DNA of 51,965 nt from Bacteroidota bacterium (GTDB lineage: Bacteria; Bacteroidota; Bacteroidia; Chitinophagales; Chitinophagaceae): the NCBI GenBank assembly GCA_024640255.1, contig JAHEFI010000006.1:1-51965 (forward strand), given 5' to 3'. This document shows, in pieces, positions 9,447-17,161 of this stretch. The notes beneath the pieces were generated by a model. It did not search any database and had not been told where the DNA came from. It saw nothing but the letters and a program-made list of their open reading frames with translations. The position numbers and the translations under genes were made by a program. The first letter of the stretch is position 1; each line of letters opens with the position of its first letter.

Positions 9447-10418
9447 CTAATCTAAACTTTGCTTATTGGTTGCTGCAGCTTTTAAAATTCTATCAAACTG
9501 AGCTGGGGTCAAATCATTATAGAAATAATAAACTGGATCCACCTTGGTACCTCTTTTGATTACTTCATAATGGCAATGAGGACCGGTACTTTTACCAGTA
9601 CTTCCTATATAACCAATTACTTCCCCTCTTTTAACTCTCTGACCAACCTTTGCTTTTACTCTTACCATATGGCCATATAATGTTTGGTAACCATAACCAT
9701 GGCTAATCACCACTTTATTACCATAACCATCTGTGTTAAATCCAGCTGCTTGAACTACCCCATCAGCAGTCGCATAAATAGGTGTACCAGAGGGAGCAGC
9801 AAAATCTAATCCAGCATGTAATCGATAATCTTTATACAATGGATCTACTCTATAACCAAAACCAGAAGCCACTCTATTTAAGTTTTTATTACTTACTGGC
9901 TGAATAGCAGGAATGGCTTTTAATAATTTTTCTTTATTCTTCACCATATCCGTAATATCAGTGAAAGACTTGGTTTGATAAGCCATTCTTAAACTTAAAT
10001 TATTCAATTGGCCAACCATACTTTCCAATAAATCATCACTGCTTAAATTCTGAATTAATTGTACTTCTTTTTTGGCCTCCATTTCTTTTACACGAGCACT
10101 ATCGGGAATGGGGTCGGCCTCAAAAATGGAGCGATATACATCATTGTCCCTGTTCTCTAACTCATTCATTTGTAGCTCTAATTGCTTAACCCTCTCTTGC
10201 AAAACGCTATAGCTTTCTTTGTATGCCTGATTTTGTTGACGCAACAACTTTTCCTTAGGGGAGTCAATATATTGAAACATCACCATCACAATAATAACAC
10301 CTGTTACTATTGAGGCAGCTATAAAACCAAAGGTCTGTAATAATCGTACACGTAAGGGCACTTCCACTTTTTCAAATCGAAGTGTATGGGTATTAAAGAA
10401 ATATCTGATTTTCTTCAT
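9447..10418 (-). CDS. M23 family metallopeptidase, membrane-anchored
   Basis: Probable peptidoglycan hydrolase or an amidase-activating LytM factor. Order: short cytoplasmic start, one membrane span at about 30-50, a coiled coil at about 55-95, and a C-terminal LytM/M23 domain at about 180-300. Zinc ligands are intact: H201xxxD205 and H281xH283, with H250 in the conserved YGHM segment, so it should be catalytically active. This architecture resembles the single-pass M23 proteins common in Bacteroidota. It diverges from alaS. No TAnnTTTG box was found in its upstream region. Confidence 0.9.
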   Translation of the reverse strand: MKKIRYFFNTHTLRFEKVEVPLRVRLLQTFGFIAASIVTGVIIVMVMFQYIDSPKEKLLRQQNQAYKESYSVLQERVKQLELQMNELENRDNDVYRSIFEADPIPDSARVKEMEAKKEVQLIQNLSSDDLLESMVGQLNNLSLRMAYQTKSFTDITDMVKNKEKLLKAIPAIQPVSNKNLNRVASGFGYRVDPLYKDYRLHAGLDFAAPSGTPIYATADGVVQAAGFNTDGYGNKVVISHGYGYQTLYGHMVRVKAKVGQRVKRGEVIGYIGSTGKSTGPHCHYEVIKRGTKVDPVYYFYNDLTPAQFDRILKAAATNKQSLD

Positions 10419-10470
10419 CTCAATTACGTGATTAATATAGCTAAATCTGTTAAAAAAGGGCCTATTTCCT

Positions 10471-10478
10471 TACCTTTG
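10471..10478 (+). promoter_or_regulatory. Bacteroidota -7 element before alaS
   Basis: TACCTTTG is a perfect TAnnTTTG box about 63 bases upstream of the alaS ATG, predicting a leader of roughly 58 bases. A GTTA lies 18 bases further upstream, where the -33 element would be. Confidence 0.55.
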
Positions 10479-10541
10479 AAGCTCTTAAAAAACTATACAA
10501 ATATAGCTTTTTAAGAATGAATTAGCTTAAAATTCCAATAC

Positions 10542-13235
10542 ATGATGACCAGTTCAGAAATTAGACAAAAGTTTTTAGATTTTTTTGCATCCAAAGGACA
10601 TGCGATTGTACCATCAGCACCAATAGTAATCAAGAACGATCCTACCCTATTATTTACGAATGCGGGTATGAATCAATTTAAAGATTATTTCTTGGGCAAT
10701 CAACAACCTAGTCATCCAAGAATTGCAGATACACAAAAATGTTTAAGAGTAAGTGGAAAGCATAACGATTTAGAAGAAGTGGGTGTAGATACTTATCATC
10801 ACACCATGTTTGAAATGTTGGGCAACTGGAGCTTTGGAAATTATTTTAAAGCAGAAGCTATTGAATGGTCATGGGAATTGTTAACTAAAGTTTACCAATT
10901 AGATCCAGCAAGATTATATGTCTCTGTGTTTGAAGGAGACCCTGCGGAAAATTTACCATCTTCAAGTATTGCATTAGCTGAATGGAGAAAATGGGTACCA
11001 GAAGACAAAATTATTTATGGTTCTAAAAAAGATAATTTCTGGGAAATGGGTGATACCGGGCCTTGTGGACCATGTAGTGAAATACATGTAGACATGCGTT
11101 CAGAAGAAGAAATAGCGCAAATTCCAGGAAGAGACTTAGTGAATAAAGATCATCCACAAGTAATTGAAATTTGGAACAATGTATTTATCCAATACAATAG
11201 AAAAAAAGATGGAAGCCTAGAACCATTGCCTGCAAAGCATGTGGATACAGGTATGGGTTTTGAAAGATTGGTGCGCGTAATTCAAGGAAAGAAAAGCAAT
11301 TACGATACTGATGTTTTCACTGGCACTATCGATATTGTTGCACAAATCACTGGAAAGAAATATGATTTTAGTGATAGCAAAGAAGCTGTTGCTTTTAGAG
11401 TAATTGCAGATCATATTCGTGCGATTGCTTTTACCATTGCAGATGGTCAATTACCTTCTAATACAGGTGCGGGATATGTGATTAGAAGAATCTTAAGAAG
11501 AGCAGTGAGATATTATTATTCTTATTTAGATTACAAACAACCATTATTACATCAATTAATGCCAGCATTGGCAAAACAATTTGAACATGTATTCCCTGAA
11601 TTACATAGTCAATTAGATTTTGTAAGCAAAGTAGTAAAAGAAGAAGAGGAAGGCTTTTTAAGAACCTTGGAGAAAGGCTTGAAAAGAATGGATGATATTA
11701 TTGCCTCTCATCAAAAAGGAGCAACCATTGAAGGTAAATTAGTATTTGAATTATTTGATACTTATGGATTCCCGGTAGACTTAACTAGATTAATCGCTAG
11801 CGAAAATTACTTGCAAGTAGACGAAGCTGGTTTTGATAATGAAATGAAACAACAAAAAGACAGAAGCCGTGCTGCTACTGCGATAGATACAGGAGACTGG
11901 ATTATGGTGGGCGAAGACGCTCCTACACAATTTGTTGGATACAATAATACAAGTGCAGAAACGACTATTGTAAAATATAGAAATGTAAAAGCAAAAGGTA
12001 AAGAAGCCTATCAATGGGTTTTAGCCTCTACTCCTTTTTATGCAGAAAGTGGTGGACAAGTGGGTGATAAAGGAAGCTTTAAATTTGAAGACGGATCTAT
12101 CATTGAAGTAACCGATACTAAGAAAGAAAATAATTTATTTATTCATTTCACAGACAGCTTACCAAAAACAATTGGTACAAAAATAACTGCTACAGTAGAC
12201 GCTCACTTAAGAGCCAATACCACCAAGCATCACTCTGCTACACACTTATTGCATGCAGCATTAAGAAATGTATTAGGTAAACATGTTGCGCAAAAAGGAT
12301 CATTGGTAAATGAACAACAATTACGTTTCGACTTTTCTCATTTTGCAAAAATGACAGATGTGGAAATTAGTTCTGTAGAGAAAATTGTGAACGATAAGAT
12401 TAAAGAAAACGTTCCTGTAGTGATTAATGAAATGAGTAAGGATGAAGCAATTGCTTTGGGTGCAATGGCATTGTTTGGAGAGAAATATGGTGATAAGGTT
12501 AGAGTGGTGATTATGGATCCTGCCTATTCTATTGAACTGTGTGGTGGTACCCATGTTGGACATACAGGAGAAATTGGTGAATTTATTTTAAAAGCTGAAT
12601 CTTCTGTTGCAGCGGGTGTAAGAAGAGTAGAAGCAGTGGTAGGAGAAGCTGCTACCCTTCACTTAACTGAAGTAAAAGAAAAATTACACAAACAAATTGT
12701 TCAATTAACCGAAGCTTGTGCTGGAATTGCGGCTAAAATGAATACTACATTTACTGCACCTGAATGGAATGAACAATCAAGCATTGATGTATTAAATGAT
12801 ACTATACAAACATTACAAAATAGTCAGAAAGAATTAGCTAAGAAATTAGAAAGTCAAGAAGCTTTATTAGTGAATGAATTATTTGAACAATATAAATCTG
12901 CCTTCACTACTATTAATGACATTGAATTCTTAGGAGTACAATTGCAATTAAGTAATGCAGATCATTTGAAAAAATTGGCACAACAATTAAATAATTTACA
13001 TACCACCGCCGTGGTGATATTAACTGCTGAAGCCAATGGTAAAGCCAATGTGGCCCTATCCATTAGTGAATCATTAGTGAATAGCAAAAACTGGCAGGCT
13101 CCAGCCATCATTAAAGAGAAAATTGCCCCATTGATTAAAGGAGGCGGAGGTGGTCAAAAGACCCTAGCTACAGCAGGCGGACAGGATGCCAGCCAATTAG
13201 CTAAGGTAATTGAGGCCGTGAAAGCTTTATTATAA
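10542..13235 (+). CDS. alaS: Alanine--tRNA ligase
   Basis: Charges tRNA-Ala with alanine and edits Ser/Gly mischarging. The 897-residue protein shows the class II catalytic core at the N-terminus (FTNAGMNQFKDYFLG, then CGPCSEIH), the tRNA-binding middle, and the editing domain with zinc-site motifs H564xxxH568 and C667GGTH671. It ends in the glycine-rich C-Ala region with GGGGGQKTLATAGG. All landmarks are complete. The start is ATG ATG; either Met could be used. It is transcribed alone or with the PDZ gene, which has its own promoter-like box. Confidence 0.98.
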   Translation: MMTSSEIRQKFLDFFASKGHAIVPSAPIVIKNDPTLLFTNAGMNQFKDYFLGNQQPSHPRIADTQKCLRVSGKHNDLEEVGVDTYHHTMFEMLGNWSFGNYFKAEAIEWSWELLTKVYQLDPARLYVSVFEGDPAENLPSSSIALAEWRKWVPEDKIIYGSKKDNFWEMGDTGPCGPCSEIHVDMRSEEEIAQIPGRDLVNKDHPQVIEIWNNVFIQYNRKKDGSLEPLPAKHVDTGMGFERLVRVIQGKKSNYDTDVFTGTIDIVAQITGKKYDFSDSKEAVAFRVIADHIRAIAFTIADGQLPSNTGAGYVIRRILRRAVRYYYSYLDYKQPLLHQLMPALAKQFEHVFPELHSQLDFVSKVVKEEEEGFLRTLEKGLKRMDDIIASHQKGATIEGKLVFELFDTYGFPVDLTRLIASENYLQVDEAGFDNEMKQQKDRSRAATAIDTGDWIMVGEDAPTQFVGYNNTSAETTIVKYRNVKAKGKEAYQWVLASTPFYAESGGQVGDKGSFKFEDGSIIEVTDTKKENNLFIHFTDSLPKTIGTKITATVDAHLRANTTKHHSATHLLHAALRNVLGKHVAQKGSLVNEQQLRFDFSHFAKMTDVEISSVEKIVNDKIKENVPVVINEMSKDEAIALGAMALFGEKYGDKVRVVIMDPAYSIELCGGTHVGHTGEIGEFILKAESSVAAGVRRVEAVVGEAATLHLTEVKEKLHKQIVQLTEACAGIAAKMNTTFTAPEWNEQSSIDVLNDTIQTLQNSQKELAKKLESQEALLVNELFEQYKSAFTTINDIEFLGVQLQLSNADHLKKLAQQLNNLHTTAVVILTAEANGKANVALSISESLVNSKNWQAPAIIKEKIAPLIKGGGGGQKTLATAGGQDASQLAKVIEAVKALL

Positions 13236-13276
13236 TTTTAACATTTGCGAATAGTTTCGTAGTTCAGATTTTTCCT

Positions 13277-13284
13277 TATTTTTG
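13277..13284 (+). promoter_or_regulatory. Bacteroidota -7 element before the PDZ protein gene
   Basis: TATTTTTG, a perfect TAnnTTTG match, lies 34 bases before the ATG at 13319 in the alaS-PDZ gap and suggests an independent promoter. Confidence 0.5.
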
Positions 13285-13318
13285 ACCTACAAAATATTTC
13301 GTATTTAAAATACTCATT

Positions 13319-14446
13319 ATGAAAAGAATCATTGTAGGACTTAGTCTAGTTGCTTTTTTTGCCCTTGGAACGCAGGCTCAAGAAGTAGTAGTGATCAAGC
13401 AAAACAAAAAAGATACAGCTGATAAACCTTTAATGGTAATTGACGGGGTCATTCAAGAAAACAAAAACATGAATGATATCTCCCCTAATGATATTCAATC
13501 AGTGAATGTATTTAAAGGGCCATTAGCTACTGAAAAGTATGGTAAGAAAGGTGAAAAAGGAGTAGTGGAAATTATTACTAAAGGAAAAGGGGTTAGTATC
13601 ATTGATACCAATAATATTTCTATCACAGTGGATGGAGATCAAATTTTATTAAACGGTGAAAAGATTGATCCAAAAGATCCAAGATTAAAAAAGATTAAAA
13701 GAATCAGTGTCATTGGAAAACCTTTGGCTCCCGCTTCCCCTCTAGGCCCAATGAATAAAGCATTTCTAGGGGTTGCTACCAAAGCTTCTTCAGAAGGCGC
13801 TTTAATTGTTGATGTAAATGAAGGAAGCCCTGCTGCAAAGGCTGGATTAAAAGAAGAAGATATAATTACACAAGTAAATAAAGAAAAAATTGAAGGGCCA
13901 AGCGATTTATATAAAGTGATTGGTCAATACAAGGCTGATGACAAAATCACCATTGAGTATATAAGAGAAGGTAAAAAAAATCAGAAAGAAATTGTTTTAG
14001 CTAAAAATAAAATGGATGTTATCGAAGCTAGTCCAAATAATAACTTTAATAACAATGTTGATGTATTCAAATTAGAAGACGATGAAATGGATAAAGGTTT
14101 TGACAAAAAATTCAGAAGAGGTTTTGCTTTACCAGATTTCCCAAACATTGATGAGATATATGTAAACACTAAAAAGCCAAAATTGGGGATCTCTATTGAA
14201 GACTTGGAAGAAGGTAATGGTGTTAAAATTACTATGGTTAACAAATACTCTCCTGCTGATAAAGCTGGACTAAAAGTGGGTGATATTATTACTTCCATTG
14301 ATAAACACGATGTGAAGGAGGTAAACGATATTAAATGGCAGTATTTTGAAGCTGGTCAAACTATTAAATTAAGTGTTAATAGAAATAAAGAAAACAAGAT
14401 CATTGAGGTGAAAATCCCCAAAAAGATTAATTCTGCAGATTTATAG
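13319..14446 (+). CDS. Secreted protein with TonB-plug-like segment and two PDZ domains
   Basis: A 375-residue exported protein with a signal peptide at 1-20 (ending TQAQ). Residues about 37-83 (LMVIDGVIQ through YGKKGEKGVVEIITKG) closely resemble the plug motif of SusC-type TonB-dependent receptors (VIDGVP ... YGSRGANGVIIITTK). A weaker repeat follows at about 100-135 (ITVDGDQILLNGEKI). Two PDZ domains come next, at about 140-225 and 275-370, each with a GLK(E/V)(E/G)DII core. No protease triad is visible, so it is likely a periplasmic peptide-binding or scaffold protein rather than a DegP/Ctp protease. A terminator-like hairpin follows. Confidence 0.75.
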   Translation: MKRIIVGLSLVAFFALGTQAQEVVVIKQNKKDTADKPLMVIDGVIQENKNMNDISPNDIQSVNVFKGPLATEKYGKKGEKGVVEIITKGKGVSIIDTNNISITVDGDQILLNGEKIDPKDPRLKKIKRISVIGKPLAPASPLGPMNKAFLGVATKASSEGALIVDVNEGSPAAKAGLKEEDIITQVNKEKIEGPSDLYKVIGQYKADDKITIEYIREGKKNQKEIVLAKNKMDVIEASPNNNFNNNVDVFKLEDDEMDKGFDKKFRRGFALPDFPNIDEIYVNTKKPKLGISIEDLEEGNGVKITMVNKYSPADKAGLKVGDIITSIDKHDVKEVNDIKWQYFEAGQTIKLSVNRNKENKIIEVKIPKKINSADL

Positions 14447-14468
14447 ATTACAACGGTATTCATTTGCG

Positions 14469-14500
14469 AAGCCCTTCCATTTATTTGGAGGGGCTTTTTT
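14469..14500 (+). terminator. Rho-independent terminator after the PDZ protein gene
   Basis: An inverted repeat with arms AGCCCTTCC and GGAGGGGCT (one G-U pair in RNA) encloses an 8-base loop and runs into a T tract. It sits 23 bases after the stop at 14446. Confidence 0.8.
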
Positions 14501-14522
14501 ATGTCAAAGGCTTTTAAATTAG

Positions 14523-14530
14523 TACTTTTG
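14523..14530 (+). promoter_or_regulatory. Bacteroidota -7 element abutting gatB
   Basis: TACTTTTG is a perfect TAnnTTTG box ending 4 bases before the gatB ATG. With the usual spacing the transcript would start at or within a base or two of the A of ATG, giving a leaderless mRNA. Confidence 0.5.
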
Positions 14531-14534
14531 TCCT

Positions 14535-15980
14535 ATGGCAGATGGACAAAAATATGAAGCAGTTATTGGATTAGAAATTCATGCACAATTGGCAACCGAA
14601 AGCAAATTATTCTGCGGAGATGCTACTAGTTTTGGTGCTGAACCCAATAGCCATATTAGTCCTATTACATTGGGCCATCCTGGCACCCTTCCCAAAACCA
14701 ACAAGAAGGCAGTTGAATACGCCATAAAAATGGGTATTGCCTGTGAATCAGCAATTGAAAAAAATAACTACTTCGCAAGAAAAAATTACTTCTACCCTGA
14801 TTTGCCAAAAGGATATCAAATTTCACAACATACTACACCTATTTGTGTTGGAGGAAAAGTGGCTATACAAGTAAATGGACAATCCTCATTTGTTCAATTA
14901 AATAGAATTCATTTAGAAGAAGATGCTGGAAAGAGTATTCACGATATCTCTCCTACTGATACCTGTGTAGATTTAAATAGAGCCGGTACTCCATTAATTG
15001 AAATAGTAACCGAACCATGTTTACATTCTGCAGAAGAAGCATTCCAATATGTGACCGAAGTTAGAAAAATGGTAAGATGGTTAGGAGTTTGTGATGGCAA
15101 TATGGAAGAAGGAAGTTTAAGATGTGATGCCAATATATCTGTGAGGCCTACAGGCAGTACTACACTGGGAACCAAAGTAGAAGTTAAGAACTTAAACTCT
15201 ATCAGAAATATAAAGAAAGCTATTGAATTTGAAATTGAAAGATTGATTGGTTTAGTAGAAGCTGGAGAAACTATTATTCAACAAACCAGAAGTTTTGATG
15301 CCAATAACGATACTACTTTCGCCATCAGGGATAAAGAAGATGCTAATGATTATCGTTATTTCCCAGATCCGGATTTGGCACCTTTTCAATTAACTGACAA
15401 TTATATTCATACTATAAAAGAGACTATTCCTGCTTTACCAAATCAATTAAAACAAGAATGGAAAACTAGTTTAGGTTTGTCTGATTATGATGTGGAACAA
15501 TTAACCGAAAACAAAGAAGAAGCAGATTTTTATGGGAAATGGATAGCCAGTACCAAACATTATAAAGCAGCGGTGAATTGGATATTAGGGCCCATTAGAG
15601 AATACTTGAACGAGACGGGTAAAACTTATCCAACTTTATATGAATCTATTCCTCAGTTAAATGAATTACTAGAGTTGGTTGAAACCAATCAACTAAGTTT
15701 CTCAAATGCCACAGGTAAGGTTTTTAAAGGAATTATTGGAACTAACAAGAAAGCAATTCAATTTGCTGAAGAACATCAATTGGTGCAAAACAATTCTACA
15801 GATCAAATCAGTTTATGGGTTGAGCAAGTACTAGCAGCCAATCCAGATAAAGTTCAAGAATATAAAAAAGGAAAGAAAGGTTTAATTGGTTTATTTGTAG
15901 GAGAAGTTAAAAAAATAAGTAAAGGACAGGCAGATCCAAAAATGACCACACAATTATTAGAACAAAAATTAGCTCAATAA
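14535..15980 (+). CDS. gatB: Aspartyl/glutamyl-tRNA amidotransferase subunit B
   Basis: GatB is the kinase/tRNA-binding subunit of GatCAB, which converts Glu-tRNA-Gln (and Asp-tRNA-Asn) to the amidated form in organisms lacking the matching synthetase. The 481-residue product opens with the family signature VIGLEIHAQLATESKLFCGD. It carries LNRAGTPLIEIVTEP, CDANISVRP and KNLNS in the cradle domain, and ends in the YqeY-like tail domain. gatA and gatC are not in this window, so the complex is encoded at dispersed loci. A TlpA-type gene follows after 4 bases. Confidence 0.97.
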   Translation: MADGQKYEAVIGLEIHAQLATESKLFCGDATSFGAEPNSHISPITLGHPGTLPKTNKKAVEYAIKMGIACESAIEKNNYFARKNYFYPDLPKGYQISQHTTPICVGGKVAIQVNGQSSFVQLNRIHLEEDAGKSIHDISPTDTCVDLNRAGTPLIEIVTEPCLHSAEEAFQYVTEVRKMVRWLGVCDGNMEEGSLRCDANISVRPTGSTTLGTKVEVKNLNSIRNIKKAIEFEIERLIGLVEAGETIIQQTRSFDANNDTTFAIRDKEDANDYRYFPDPDLAPFQLTDNYIHTIKETIPALPNQLKQEWKTSLGLSDYDVEQLTENKEEADFYGKWIASTKHYKAAVNWILGPIREYLNETGKTYPTLYESIPQLNELLELVETNQLSFSNATGKVFKGIIGTNKKAIQFAEEHQLVQNNSTDQISLWVEQVLAANPDKVQEYKKGKKGLIGLFVGEVKKISKGQADPKMTTQLLEQKLAQ

Positions 15981-15984
15981 GCAT

Positions 15985-17115
15985 ATGAAAAATTTAATTC
16001 AACTTAGCTTCTTAATTATTGTATTATTTTCAAGCTGTGGTCAAAAAAACCAAGAATTGAGATACAATGTTGCTGGTACCATTACTCATGCTACTGCACA
16101 AAAATTGTTATTACAAGAAGTACCTTATGGTGGTAAGCCTATAATTACATTAGACTCTACTAGCTTAAAAGAAGATGGTAAATTTAGCTTTGATTTCATC
16201 GCTAAAGAAGAAGGGATTTATAGAATTGCTACTGAAAAAGAGGTAGAAATTTTATTTATTAATGATGAAGAAAACATTCAAATCAACGCAGACGCTAACG
16301 ACTATAATAGTTACCAAATAAAAGGTTCAAAAAACAGTGAAGGTTTATTAAAGTTCTTAAAAGAATATAGACAAAAAGATTCTTCCATCTTTGCTACCCT
16401 TTATAATTTAGATGCTTTACAAAATCAAAAGGGAAAAGATAGTACCATCTATTGGTTACAAAAACAAAAGACAGATAAGATCAATCAATTAAATAAGTTC
16501 ATTGAGAAAACAGTGAATACAGAAACAAGTCCTGCTTTTCTATATTATGCATTGGGTTTAAGCACAAGATCAATGGAAGCTGCTCAAGTGTTGGCGATGG
16601 CTAAAGTGGCTGCTGAAAGAACAAAGGCAACTCCTTTGGTTGAATTTGTTGCAAAATTAAATTCACAGGTTCAAGCCAATACCAATGTTGGACCAATTGA
16701 AGTTGGACAGATGGCTCCAGAAATTGCTTTACAAGATGTAAACGGAAAAATCATCACATTAAGTAGTTTAAAGGGTAAATATGTATTAGTAGATTTCTGG
16801 GCAAGCTGGTGTGGACCTTGTAGAGGAGAAAACCCAAATGTGGTTGCCAATTATGAGAAATATAAAAACAAAAACTTTACAGTCTTAGGGGTTTCTTTGG
16901 ATGATGATAAAGCAAGTTGGTTAGAAGCCATTAAAGAAGATAAATTAAACTGGCAACACATAAGTGATTTGAAAAAATGGGAAAGCATTGTTGTAGGTGC
17001 ATACCAAATTCAGGGAATACCTTTTAATGTATTATTAGATCCTACAGGAAAAATTGTTGCTAAGGAATTAAGAGGTGAAGCTTTAGGAGCAACTCTAGAA
17101 ACATTATTAAAATAA
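15985..17115 (+). CDS. TlpA-type thioredoxin-domain lipoprotein with DUF4369-like N-domain
   Basis: An envelope-anchored disulfide reductase or thiol-disulfide exchange protein. The signal peptide ends in a lipobox (LFSSC, lipidated Cys18). Residues about 25-120 form a beta-rich region like DUF4369, common before AhpC/TSA-thioredoxin domains in Bacteroidota. A helical linker follows, then a TlpA/ResA domain (about 240-376) with the redox motif WC276-G-P-C279 and the cis-Pro segment QGIPFNVLLD. All redox landmarks are intact. It lies 4 bases after gatB and is probably co-transcribed with it, with no obvious functional link. A hairpin follows the stop. Confidence 0.88.
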   Translation: MKNLIQLSFLIIVLFSSCGQKNQELRYNVAGTITHATAQKLLLQEVPYGGKPIITLDSTSLKEDGKFSFDFIAKEEGIYRIATEKEVEILFINDEENIQINADANDYNSYQIKGSKNSEGLLKFLKEYRQKDSSIFATLYNLDALQNQKGKDSTIYWLQKQKTDKINQLNKFIEKTVNTETSPAFLYYALGLSTRSMEAAQVLAMAKVAAERTKATPLVEFVAKLNSQVQANTNVGPIEVGQMAPEIALQDVNGKIITLSSLKGKYVLVDFWASWCGPCRGENPNVVANYEKYKNKNFTVLGVSLDDDKASWLEAIKEDKLNWQHISDLKKWESIVVGAYQIQGIPFNVLLDPTGKIVAKELRGEALGATLETLLK

Positions 17116-17130
17116 GCAACTACTATTCAT

Positions 17131-17161
17131 AAAAAAACCGTCTGTATTAGACGGTTTTTTT
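17131..17161. terminator. Bidirectional terminator between convergent genes
   Basis: Arms AAAACCGTCT and AGACGGTTTT enclose a 4-base loop, with A and T tracts on either side, so the hairpin can terminate both strands. On the minus strand the stop codon of the RND transporter gene (17147-17149) falls within the hairpin: one arm encodes its last codons. Confidence 0.85.
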
